Shown here: positions 44,371 to 52,539 of the stretch, in pieces
Numbering within the stretch: position 1 is the stretch's first letter
Layout of the letters: each line of letters opens with the position of its first letter
Source: Litorimonas sp965205225
GTDB lineage: Bacteria > Pseudomonadota > Alphaproteobacteria > Caulobacterales > Maricaulaceae
Length of the DNA: 64,000 bases
Reading direction: 5' to 3'
NCBI GenBank assembly: GCA_965205225.1
Contig: CBDBFZ010000003.1
Coordinates: forward strand, 2,073,171-2,137,170
Program-made: the position numbers and the translations under genes
The notes under the pieces: model-generated
The model's input: only the letters and a program-made list of their open reading frames with translations
The model's database searches: none
Told to the model about the DNA's origin: nothing

Positions 44371-45464
44371 TGCCTCGCACACTATTCCTTTATGTCTTTT
44401 TCCGGTCGCTTCGCAGCCTGTTGGTCGCGCTTCTTGTTGTGACCAGCATCATCATGCTGGTCGATTTCGTAGAAGCCAATCGCGATCTCAGTGCCGATAT
44501 CGACGTGAGGTCATTTCAGCTTTTTGCCCTGACGATCCTGAAAACGCCGACCCTCATGGAACAGACAATTCCGTTCGTAGTTCTGTTTGGCATGCTGGGC
44601 GCGATCAACGGCCTCAATCGTCGGTCCGAACTGATTGTGATGCGGGCATCCGGGCAGTCGGCCTGGTCTATCATTCGTCCTGCTTTGTGGCTTGCGGCGG
44701 CTGTGGGTGTCGCCTGGGCCCTGGTGTTCAATCCGCTGGCGTCGTATATGTATGACAAATTCGAAGTTCAGTCAGCAACCTGGCTCGGGGCCGGACCCAA
44801 GATTTTTGAGAGTGATATCTGGCTGCGCGGAGGCCGCGTCGGGCAGCAAACTGTCATTCGTGCCGAAATCGTCGATCTGGCAAACCAGACAATCAATGAT
44901 GCCACTTTCTTCCTGATGGACGTCCAGACCGACGGACAAACCAATTTTACCCGCCGGTTCGATGCGCAAAGCGCGCAATTGATTACGCAGGGATATTGGC
45001 AACTGACCAATGTTATCGAAAATGCGCCCGATGAGGCCATGCAGCGCCATGACGCAATATCTCTGCCCACATCAATCGATATTGAAACTCTCAGACAACA
45101 GACTGATCGAAATTCGCGTGCTGGATTCTGGTCCATGCCCAAGACAATTCGTGATAATGAATCGGTCGGTTTTTCCGCACGCGAACTCCGTCTTCGGTTC
45201 AACCGCCTTCTATCCCTGCCGGTCATGCTGATCGCGATGACCTTCATTGCGGCGGGCGTCTCAATGAGTCTGACCCGGGAGGGCGGAACGCTGAAATTAC
45301 TAATAACCGGGGCTGCGCTCGGATTTGCCGTGTTCTTTGCCGACTCCATGGTTGAGGCCTTTGGCGAAGTCGCCGTTGTCCCAATCTATATGGCCGCTTG
45401 GTTCGTCCCGCTCATCGTGCTTCTGCTCGGGATTAGTCACATGGCCAAAATCGAAGACGGTTAG
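44370..45464 (+). CDS. lptG: LPS export ABC transporter permease LptG
   Basis: This 364-residue partner of LptF has the same layout: N-terminal helices with YVFFRSLRSLLVALLVVTSI, the coupling region SELIVMRASGQSAWSI, a periplasmic beta-jellyroll in the middle and a helical C-terminal end. In related genomes lptD, surA, pdxA and ksgA follow; here an IS-1 fragment begins one base after the stop, so that operon has been cut. Confidence 0.92.
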   Translation: MPRTLFLYVFFRSLRSLLVALLVVTSIIMLVDFVEANRDLSADIDVRSFQLFALTILKTPTLMEQTIPFVVLFGMLGAINGLNRRSELIVMRASGQSAWSIIRPALWLAAAVGVAWALVFNPLASYMYDKFEVQSATWLGAGPKIFESDIWLRGGRVGQQTVIRAEIVDLANQTINDATFFLMDVQTDGQTNFTRRFDAQSAQLITQGYWQLTNVIENAPDEAMQRHDAISLPTSIDIETLRQQTDRNSRAGFWSMPKTIRDNESVGFSARELRLRFNRLLSLPVMLIAMTFIAAGVSMSLTREGGTLKLLITGAALGFAVFFADSMVEAFGEVAVVPIYMAAWFVPLIVLLLGISHMAKIEDG

Positions 45465-45465
45465 A

Positions 45466-45602
45466 TGTGCTCCCATAAGGCAAATAAGACTTTAAACGGC
45501 TCCATTGTTCATCCGTAAGTTTCTGATAACCAGACATATGTGCGCTCCTGACAAAAATGAAGGGAAATTATAGAAAACAAAAGTTAATTCTTCACTACAA
45601 CC
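45466..45602 (-). mobile_element. IS-1 left-end fragment after lptG
   Basis: The minus strand carries the IS-1 left inverted end (ttcttcactacaacc) and codons for MSGYQKLTDEQWSRLKSY to the YGST region, about 137 bp. The rest is missing. It lies immediately after lptG. Confidence 0.85.
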
Positions 45603-45870
45603 TAGGAAAGACCCGAGAGTTTCAAACAAAACCCTGATCAAAACTCGGGCCAGGGTTGATTCAAGACGAAACTATTAGAATGCCAATTTCATAGACTGTC
45701 TGATGTCAGCGCTTACGTCTCAGATTAGAGCGCCTGACTTTAAGTCATAGGCAATATCCTGCGGCATTGAGGTCATTCCAGCACTCTTTGGGTGTATAGA
45801 GATCGGATATGTTTCCGAACAGGCACCAAGACAGAATGACACTTGAAAACCAACACCTAAACCGACCCAA
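45603..45870. other. Non-coding interval between lptG and hslV
   Basis: No protein frame stands out. There is a short inverted pair cccgag / ctcggg near 45610-45646. Part of the sequence around 45718-45755 loosely resembles a tRNA D-arm and anticodon arm but does not fold into one. A small RNA ending at the 45911-45932 terminator could start here. Confidence 0.35.
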
Positions 45871-45896
45871 AACAAAAGCCTCAAAAAAGACGAGGC
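45871..45896 (-). terminator. Candidate rho-independent terminator for hslV
   Basis: On the minus strand a GCCTC stem (45896-45892) and GAGGC (45882-45878) enclose a T-rich loop and are followed by TTTTGTT. It lies about 37 bases beyond the hslV stop. The stem is only five pairs. Confidence 0.5.
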
Positions 45897-45910
45897 GTGT
45901 CAGCGATCTG

Positions 45911-45932
45911 AGCCGCCTTTGGGCGGCTTTTT
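45911..45932 (+). terminator. Rho-independent terminator, plus strand
   Basis: AGCCGCC (45911-45917) and GGCGGCT (45922-45928) form a seven-pair stem with a four-base loop, followed directly by a T-run. It points rightward, against hslV, and ends next to its stop codon. The transcript it terminates is not identified; no annotated plus-strand gene lies upstream other than lptG, 450 bp away across an IS fragment. Confidence 0.65.
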
Positions 45933-46484
45933 CTATTCGATGGTTTCGATTGTTAGATTATTGTTGGTGAAGACGCAGATTCGGTCGGCAATTACCATGG
46001 CTTTGCGGGCCAGAGTTTCGGCGTCCTCTTCATATTCAGTCATGGCGAGCGCCGCGGCATAGGCGTAGTTCCCGCCGGAACCGATGGCAACAATGCCTTC
46101 ATCCGGTTCAACAATATCACCATTGCCGGTCAGCACAAAGGTCTGACCCGCATCAGCGACGACCAGCATGGCTTCCAGATTGCGTAGATATTTATCGGTC
46201 CGCCAGTCCTTGGTCAGTTCGACACAGGCGCGGGCAAGCTGAGTCGGGTACTGCTCGAGTTTAGTTTCAAGCCGTTCCAGCAAGGCGAATGCATCCGCTG
46301 TCGCCCCGGCAAAGCCAGCCAGAACATTTCCGCCGCCGACACGGCGTACTTTTCGAGTTTTTGCCTTCATCACCGTATTACCGGCGCTGACTTGACCGTC
46401 GCCGATAATAACGACTTTCCCATTTTTTCGAACCGACAAGATGGTCGTGCTGCGCCATTGTTCGCTAAGGTAATTATCACTCAT
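45933..46484 (-). CDS. hslV: ATP-dependent protease subunit HslV
   Basis: This 183-residue peptidase of the HslUV complex is related to proteasome beta subunits. The catalytic N-terminal Thr after processing would be residue 13 (RST-TILSVRKNG). GDGQVSAGNTVMK, GFAGATADAFALLERLE and IGSGGNYAYAAALAM are family blocks. A pro-segment of 12 residues is slightly long. hslU, its ATPase partner, is usually adjacent but is not in this window. Confidence 0.95.
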   Translation of the reverse strand: MSDNYLSEQWRSTTILSVRKNGKVVIIGDGQVSAGNTVMKAKTRKVRRVGGGNVLAGFAGATADAFALLERLETKLEQYPTQLARACVELTKDWRTDKYLRNLEAMLVVADAGQTFVLTGNGDIVEPDEGIVAIGSGGNYAYAAALAMTEYEEDAETLARKAMVIADRICVFTNNNLTIETIE

Positions 46485-46547
46485 GAAGGCGATGTGGTCT
46501 CGGCTAGGCGGCGCGTCAAGTGATCGGACGCCTAGAGCCTTTCTTCT

Positions 46548-47519
46548 TTAATTGAGTGCATGTCCTGCCGCTATGAAGTAATTCCAACATTCGCTTGAGG
46601 AACAGAGGTTACAGATATTTCCTATGGCTTTCCAGAGTTCGTCTATGGGTCTGCATTTGGCTTTGCGCAAGTGAGCTTTGAGTTTTGAGGCGACCATTTC
46701 TATCGGGTTTGGATCAGGGCCGTAGGGCGGTAAGAACAAGACCCATTCGCCTCGTTTCGTAAGGTCCGTTTGGCGCGTAAGCTTTTATGGCTGGAGAGAG
46801 TGTCGAGATTGACGCTATCGCCTTGCTTTAATGGGGGTGCCAGTTGGGTTTCAAATAGAGAGATCAAAGCCCGCCCGGTTCAGGGGGCCATTTAAACCCT
46901 AAGGCGCGACGATCCCGTCATGGCACAGTCCCGCGATAAAGGTCTGTGTCTACCAATGACCGAAGGGTACATCAGATATCAATCGATCCGCCTTGAGAGA
47001 ACCGCCATACATCCGGGTCATGTTGGTTTTGTCCCGGTTTCATCAATGAATAGGAGCCTGTGCGGCTCTCGCTTCATGCGGTCTTGCTGTCTGTGCCATC
47101 GCGTGTGCTGACGCTGCACATCCGCCCGATCCCGTTCGGGGGCCGCGGGGCCGTCAGAAGTTCTTATAGGTGTCGCCGTGCTTGCGCAAATAATAAAGAA
47201 GATCCGGAAGGCTGGCTGATACATCAAAGTTCTCCATGAGCGCTTCCGACATTTCGACACGTGTGATATCCGGTGTTGGCGTCAGAATCTCAATGAGGAA
47301 ATCCCGGTACGGAGCCCGTTTTCCAGGTCCCACCTCGCGTCCGGCACGCCAAGGACGATGGGTACCATCCTCCTGAAAACGCGACATGATATTAACCCCG
47401 CAGGACGGGCTAACATCAAAGAGCCGCGCCGCCTGATTGCAGCCGAGAAAGGGGCAACAGGCCAGGCCCTGCTGGAAGACACCTTCGACAGACTTTTCGC
47501 CAGGAAGGGCAAAGCACAT
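46548..47519 (-). pseudogene. IS630-family transposase, degenerate
   Basis: The parts read in order on the minus strand: LGCNQAARLFDVSPSCGVNI (helix-turn-helix), RVEMSEALMENFDVSASLPD, then in other frames HRLLFIDETGTKPT (first catalytic Asp-Glu) and, at the end, FLPPYGPDPNPIEMVASKLK (the DPNPIE block with the catalytic acid). Frameshifts between parts and a missing middle make it inactive. Its right end borders the shared leader of ankyrin gene 2. Confidence 0.8.
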
Positions 47520-47691
47520 ATTAATGATAATGTGTAAGTATACAGGATTATGGGGCTATACGCACCCGTAAGGACAAGATACCCAAGTGAGATGGGTTCG
47601 GCGATCCCGACAGGGAAAACGCGAAAGGTGGTGCAATTATATCACTGACAGACATAGGGTAAGGACTGGACATGCAAATGGAGACTGCCGG
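47485..47691 (+). other. Leader shared by the two ankyrin loci (copy 2)
   Basis: The sequence aligns with 11266-11477, with the same landmarks (cgccaggaagggcaaagc, acaagatacccaagtgag, gcaaatggagactgc). About one base in eight differs. It holds the second copy of the 32-codon frame and a GTG at 47587 in phase with the ankyrin gene. Confidence 0.7.
47550..47648 (+). CDS. Possible 32-residue leader peptide upstream of ankyrin gene 2
   Basis: MGLYAPVRTRYPSE...YH and TGA form the counterpart of the frame at 11336-11434, of identical length. See that entry for the comparison; coding is unproven. Confidence 0.3.
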   Translation: MGLYAPVRTRYPSEMGSAIPTGKTRKVVQLYH

Positions 47692-49749
47692 GTGAATAGT
47701 CGAACCGTTACGACCATGGCGGCCCGGCTGCTTGGTCTGATCCTGCCGTCCATGCGGGCACGGGATAGCTACGCAATCTGGAACAGCGATGACTTCTTAA
47801 GGACCGCAAGCGTCGAGGATGTGCGGATCTGCCTGCGAGCCGAGGCCGATCTCGAGGTGCGGGATGAGGATGGCCAGACCCCGCTGCACCTTGCTGCGAG
47901 AAACGGCCATGCCGGGGCCATGACCGCCCTACTGGAGGTTGGGGCCGATCCCGGAGCGCGGGACAAGTATGGCGGAACCCCGCTGCACCTTGCTGCGAGG
48001 AACGGCCATGTCGGGGCTATGACCGCCCTGCTTGAGGTTGGGGCCGATCCCGGGGCGCGGGCCGAGGTTGGCCGAACCCCGCTGCACCTTGCTGCGAGGA
48101 ACGGCCATGTCGGGGCTATGACCGCCCTGCTTGAGTTTGGGGCCGATCCCGGAGCGCGGGACAAGTATGGCGGAACCCCGCTGCACCTTGCTGCGAGGAA
48201 CGGCCATGTCGGGGCTATGACCGCCCTGCTTGAGGTTGATGCCGATCCCGGGGCGCGGGCCGAGGTTTGCCGAACCCCGCTGCACCTTGCTGCGAGGAAC
48301 GGCCATGTCGGGGCCATCACCGCCCTGCTTGAGGCTAGGGTCGATCCCGGAGCTCGGGACGAGGTTGGCGGGACCCCGCTGCACCTTGCTGCGTATCAGG
48401 GCCATACTGGGGCCATGACCGCCCTGCTGGAGGCTGGGGCCGATCCCGGAGCGTGGGACAAGTATGGCGGGACCCCGCTGCACCTTGCTGCGAGGAACGG
48501 CCATGCCGAGGCCATGACCGCCCTGCTGGAGGCTGGGGTCGATCCCGGAGCGCGGGACAAGAATGGCCAAACTCTGCTGCACAAGGCTGCGGGTCAGGAC
48601 GACGCCGGAGTCATGACCGCCCTGCTTGAGGCTGGGGCCGATCCCGGAGCGCGGGACAAGCATGGCGGAACCCCGCTGCACCTTGCTGCGAGGAACGGCC
48701 ATGCCGGGGCCATGACCGCCCTGCTTGAGGCTGGGGCCGATCCCGAGGCGTGGGACGAGAATGGCCAGACTCTGTTGCACAAGGCTGCGGGTCAGGGCGA
48801 CGCCGGAGCCATGACCGCCCTGCTTGAGGCTGGGGCCGATCCCGGAGCGCGGGACATGTATGGCGAGACCCCGCTTCACCTTGCTGCGCGGAACGGCCAT
48901 GCCGGGGCCATGACCGCCCTGCTTGAGGTTGGGGCCGATCCCGGGGCGCGGGACGAGAATGGCCTGACTCTGCTGCACGAGGCTGCGTTCGGGGGCGACG
49001 CTGGAGCCATGGCCGCCCTGCTTGAGGCCGGGGCCGATCCCGGAGCACGGGACGAGGTTGGCGAGACCCCGCTTCACCTTGCTGCGAGGAACGGCCATGC
49101 CGAGGTCATCATTGCCCTGCTTGAGGCCGGGGCCGATCCCGAGGCGCGGGACGAGAATGGCCGGACTCCGCTGCACGAGGCTGCGTATTGGTGCTATGCT
49201 AGGGCCATCACCGCCCTGCTTGAGGCTGGGGCTGATCTTGAGGCGCGGGACGAGGATGGCCGGACCCCGCTGCACCTTGCTGCGCTTCAGGGCCATGCCG
49301 AGGCCATGACCGCCCTGCTTGAGGCTGGGGCCGATCCCGGAGGAGCGCGGACCGAGTCTGGCGAGACCCCGCTGCACCTTGCTGCGCTTCAGGGCCATGC
49401 CGAGGCCATCACCGCCCTGCTTGAGGCTGGGGCCGATCCCGGAGGAGCGCGGACCGAGTCTGGCGAGACCCCGCTGCACCTTGCTGCGCGGAACGGCCAT
49501 GCCGGGGCCATGACCGCCCTACTGGAGGTTGGAGCCGATCCCGAGGCGGGGGACAAGGATGGCCGGACCCCGCTGCACGAGGCTGCATTCTGGGGCTATG
49601 CTAGGGCCATGACCGCGCTGATTGAGGCCGGGGCCGATCCCGGGGCGCGGGACAATGATGGCCGGACTCCACTTGATCTCATTCCTGAGGAATCACCGCT
49701 GATCGGGACGTCCGCCTATTGGACGCTGAAGGACGCCCGCTGGGACTGA
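47692..49749 (+). CDS. Ankyrin repeat protein, 18 repeats
   Basis: A GTG at 47692, aligned with the ATG of ankyrin gene 1, gives 685 residues. After an N-terminal region that differs from protein 1 (AIWNSDDFLRTASVEDVRIC), 18 repeats of 33 residues follow, most reading GGTPLHLAARNGHAGAM then TALLEAGADPGAR with minimal variation, and then the cap PLDLIPEES..YWTLKDARWD. Repeats 15 and 16 have one extra Gly. Neighbouring repeats are almost identical in DNA, pointing to recent unit duplication. No export signal is seen. A partner or target is unknown. The reverse strand is open over much of its length, which is a by-product of the repeat composition. Confidence 0.88.
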   Translation: MNSRTVTTMAARLLGLILPSMRARDSYAIWNSDDFLRTASVEDVRICLRAEADLEVRDEDGQTPLHLAARNGHAGAMTALLEVGADPGARDKYGGTPLHLAARNGHVGAMTALLEVGADPGARAEVGRTPLHLAARNGHVGAMTALLEFGADPGARDKYGGTPLHLAARNGHVGAMTALLEVDADPGARAEVCRTPLHLAARNGHVGAITALLEARVDPGARDEVGGTPLHLAAYQGHTGAMTALLEAGADPGAWDKYGGTPLHLAARNGHAEAMTALLEAGVDPGARDKNGQTLLHKAAGQDDAGVMTALLEAGADPGARDKHGGTPLHLAARNGHAGAMTALLEAGADPEAWDENGQTLLHKAAGQGDAGAMTALLEAGADPGARDMYGETPLHLAARNGHAGAMTALLEVGADPGARDENGLTLLHEAAFGGDAGAMAALLEAGADPGARDEVGETPLHLAARNGHAEVIIALLEAGADPEARDENGRTPLHEAAYWCYARAITALLEAGADLEARDEDGRTPLHLAALQGHAEAMTALLEAGADPGGARTESGETPLHLAALQGHAEAITALLEAGADPGGARTESGETPLHLAARNGHAGAMTALLEVGADPEAGDKDGRTPLHEAAFWGYARAMTALIEAGADPGARDNDGRTPLDLIPEESPLIGTSAYWTLKDARWD

Positions 49750-49758
49750 CCGCCTGTC

Positions 49759-50121
49759 GACCCGTATCTGCTGCACGCCCAAATCCAGGCCAGCCATATC
49801 AATCAGGGGCTGACAGGACAGAATCTGGCGGATGAAAGGAGCCAGCTTTACGATGCCCTTTATGCGATCTCGTCCGACCCGATTATCTGTATAAACCGCG
49901 CTCTGGCGATCGCCGAAGTGGAAAACCCCAAGGCCGTAGAGGGCGGTAAGATGTTGACGGCCTATGCGCCCTGGCATCTGGTATGGGCAGATCTGCCCGA
50001 GCGCACGTGCCAGTTCGCCGCCGCAACCCAATCGCTTAGAAACGCTCTGACGCTCATATCCGAGCAGGCTGAACGGGACTTCGTTCGTAGAACAGTCGGT
50101 CACCTCAGCCGATTAGGATAA
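49759..50121 (+). pseudogene. ECF RNA polymerase sigma factor (SigJ/ECF42-like), C-terminal fragment
   Basis: The frame PYLLHAQIQASHINQGL, LYDALYAISSDPIICINRAL, AIAEVENPKAVEGG and SLRNALTLISEQAERDFVRR ends in VGHLSRLG and TAA. It matches the TPR-like C-terminal extension of ECF42-type sigma factors (..ALYD-LLA..PSPVV-LNRAVA-AE..). The sigma2 and sigma4 domains are absent; the gene starts 9 bases after ankyrin gene 2, which seems to have replaced them. Confidence 0.7.
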
Positions 50122-50206
50122 GGAACCGTCCCTGTATCACCATGTATAGAGGCGTGCTTTTTGCCATTACAATTTTCTCAATGTGCCATTTGTGTTAAAC
50201 GGTCCT

Positions 50207-51082
50207 ATGTTGAAACTACCGGTTGCCAGTCTCGTCTTAAGTCAGATCATCCTCCTCGCATTCTTGTCAGATGCGGCGGCGCAGGCCGATGGAGGCTATA
50301 ATTTATCACCGCGCATTCAGAACAGGATTACCGGTATTGAACGTGACTATGCTTTGTCGATCCGGACTCACCTGTCAGACTATCGTCTTGTCAGAGCGGT
50401 TGAGGACTTTTCGCCTGTCGAGGGTCGAACGGTCGACGTTCCGATAAAACTGAGCGATAAGGACATGAGCCGAACCAGCCGGGACCATTCACCACATGTG
50501 GTCGCAACGCTGCATGATCGCCGCACCGGCGCACCGCTGGATAGCTGCCGCGCGCCCTGCACTCTCACATCGCCTCTTGTGCCGCCCGGCGTCGTCACCC
50601 TGTATCGGTATGGCAGCAAGCCAATGGATATACCGGTCGAGTCTATCGTATTTTCTGGTGAGGTCCGGCCGCTATGGCTTAATTTCAACGAGGTGGATCA
50701 TCAACTCGAGCGTGAGCGCTGCGCCAAGGAGTTCGAACAGATTCGTAAAACGGAAGCTAACAGAGATGCCTTCCCCTGTGTCCGGGTTCCGCCGACTATG
50801 CCGCGAATGGCAGTACGAAGCGGGCACTGTATGGTCGCATTGACTGTCGCGAAGAACGGAGAAGCCATCGATGTCGTGGCGCGGAAATGTACAGACCCGA
50901 TTTTCTGCGAACCCACGGTCGAAACCGTTCGCCGCTGGATCTATTATCCCAAGCTCGAATATCGTGAGGTTATAGAAAGGCCTGATGTGACCTCTAAAAT
51001 GACATTCCGCCTAACGGATGAGAATGGGAAGATCATCCCCGAATCGGAAGAGGATATGCAGCCCTGCATCGGTGACGTTTGA
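50207..51082 (+). CDS. Secreted protein with TonB C-terminal-like domain
   Basis: From MLKLPVASLVLSQIILLAFL (signal peptide, cleavage near AAAQA) the protein is 291 residues. Its C-terminal 100 residues, PRMAVRSGHCMVALTVAKNG, EAIDVVARKCTDPIFCEP and TVETVRRWIYYPKLE, form a TonB-C fold with a paired-cysteine insertion, as in energy-transducer-like proteins of this class. Its middle part has a CRAPC motif. No N-terminal membrane anchor plus proline-rich spacer is seen, so it is not a classic TonB. An ATG 24 bases upstream (50183) is also possible. Confidence 0.7.
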   Translation: MLKLPVASLVLSQIILLAFLSDAAAQADGGYNLSPRIQNRITGIERDYALSIRTHLSDYRLVRAVEDFSPVEGRTVDVPIKLSDKDMSRTSRDHSPHVVATLHDRRTGAPLDSCRAPCTLTSPLVPPGVVTLYRYGSKPMDIPVESIVFSGEVRPLWLNFNEVDHQLERERCAKEFEQIRKTEANRDAFPCVRVPPTMPRMAVRSGHCMVALTVAKNGEAIDVVARKCTDPIFCEPTVETVRRWIYYPKLEYREVIERPDVTSKMTFRLTDENGKIIPESEEDMQPCIGDV

Positions 51083-51162
51083 CAGAAGCAATAAATCGCA
51101 TCTTTTACGCAGCATTCCGCTTGCAAGCGCCAAACCCCTTCCATATATACCTTTTCTCTTGG

Positions 51163-51239
<77 letters not shown>

Positions 51240-51248
51240 AGCCGGTAG

Positions 51249-51273
51249 CTCGCCCAAGAGGCGGGGTTTCTTG
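51249..51273 (+). terminator. Probable terminator after initiator tRNA
   Basis: CTCGCC (51249-51254) pairs with GGCGGG (51260-51265, one G-U pair) around a five-base loop, followed by gTTTCTTGTTT. It lies 10 bases beyond the tRNA CCA. Confidence 0.55.
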
Positions 51274-51416
51274 TTTAAGAACCCTGAAAAGTTTCCAGAG
51301 TATGGGAGTGCTCCAATCTGGGTTGAAGATGGCATCTGATTCTGCACAATATAGGAATATATTCTTGTTTTGTTCCGTAATTCTGCTTTGTTATCTCTAT
51401 GAAGTTTCTCTTGGAC

Positions 51417-52051
51417 ATGGATGGACGAACGGACACACTCCGCAGGATTCACAAACGTCTGACAGATTATTTCACTGGCTTCCCGCCGCGCTATGTGATC
51501 CTTGATCCAATCAGTCAACTCTTGACGAATATGCTGGGCGGTCACACTTACAGCATGTCTCCAGAGCGGCTTATGCTGATCTTGTCAGATGCTATCGCAA
51601 TTGGTCCGCCGTGCGCGATGCGCGTGTTTCGGATGAGACGGGATATCCCAGTCTCGACCATCTGGAGGCAATGCCTGTCGAGGCTGCGCATAACTGGCTG
51701 GAAGACTTGCCCGGTGTGGGTCCGAAGACAGCGCCCGCTGTGCTGAATACAAGCCGTTTGAGAAAGCGGAGCCTGGTGATCGACACACACCATATCAGAA
51801 TTCTCAAGCGCTTACAGTTTGTCAGGCCCAATACGAATTTCTCGCAGGCCTACAGGCAAATCATGCCGTTACTACCAGGTGACCGGTCTGCGCCCTTCCT
51901 GGACGTACATCACATGGTGTTCAAAAACCTGGGTCAGGTGATCTACCGGGCGCAGACCGCCCATTGCGGGGACTGCCCGCTGAACCAACTCTGCCCATAT
52001 CCTGACGATCCTGCTGGGACTGCGGTCGCGCTTGCGAGTGCGGGTCCTTGA
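51417..52051 (+). pseudogene. Endonuclease III-like DNA glycosylase, frameshifted
   Basis: The first part, from MDGRTDTLRRIHKRLTDYF, includes YVILDPISQLLTNMLGG (substrate helix). A one-frame change near 51560 is followed by YADLVRCYRNWSAVRDARVS and LEDLPGVGPKTAPAVL (helix-hairpin-helix with the catalytic Lys), then LVIDTHHIRILKRL (catalytic Asp). The C-terminus HCGDCPLNQLCPY has three of the four cysteines of the iron-sulfur cluster. The frame break makes the gene inactive unless it is a sequencing error. Confidence 0.7.
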
Positions 52052-52539
52052 AATGAAACCGTCACACTGACTTGATAGAGATGGTTTTTGGTGAGGCCAG
52101 CATGATCGGACAGAAACTCTTCGCGGAATTCCTCAGCAGCCTTCTGCTCGCCGGTGTGATGGTCGGATCCGGTATTCTGGGTGTTGCCGTTCGGGGTCGA
52201 ATGACGGCATTGCCTTGATCGGCAATACGGCAGCTATCGATGCTATTCTGTGGGTTCTGGTTGCCACGTTGGTCCCGATTTCGGGCGCGCATTTCAATCC
52301 GGCTGTGTTCTAGGCACATTGCTAGCTTATTTGATGTTTGAACTGCCCGTCATCCAGATTGCTCAGACGGACCGGTCCAGACTGGCTAAAATTCTGGCAG
52401 AAGGGGTCGCGCGCGGTTCCGATCGCCGTCGCTAACCATTGCCGCGGGTTACTGGTGGACGGCGTCGACCAGCTTCGCCAATCGGGCCATGTCTGGGGAC
52501 GGTGCTGGCCACAGGGGCGAGTCTGATCCTGTTCCGGGA

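Noticed and set aside
45718..45755. tRNA-like D-arm and anticodon arm string
   Set aside because: It cannot be folded into a cloverleaf; similarity is short and could be chance.
47929..49500. 523-codon open frame on the reverse strand of ankyrin gene 2
   Set aside because: It is a repeat-by-repeat mirror of the 99-bp ankyrin unit, low in complexity, with no start signal. The forward frame has clear ankyrin repeats.
48000..49600. CRISPR-like array of regular repeats
   Set aside because: The regular spacing is the 99-bp ankyrin coding unit; no short palindromic repeats with unique spacers were found anywhere in the window.
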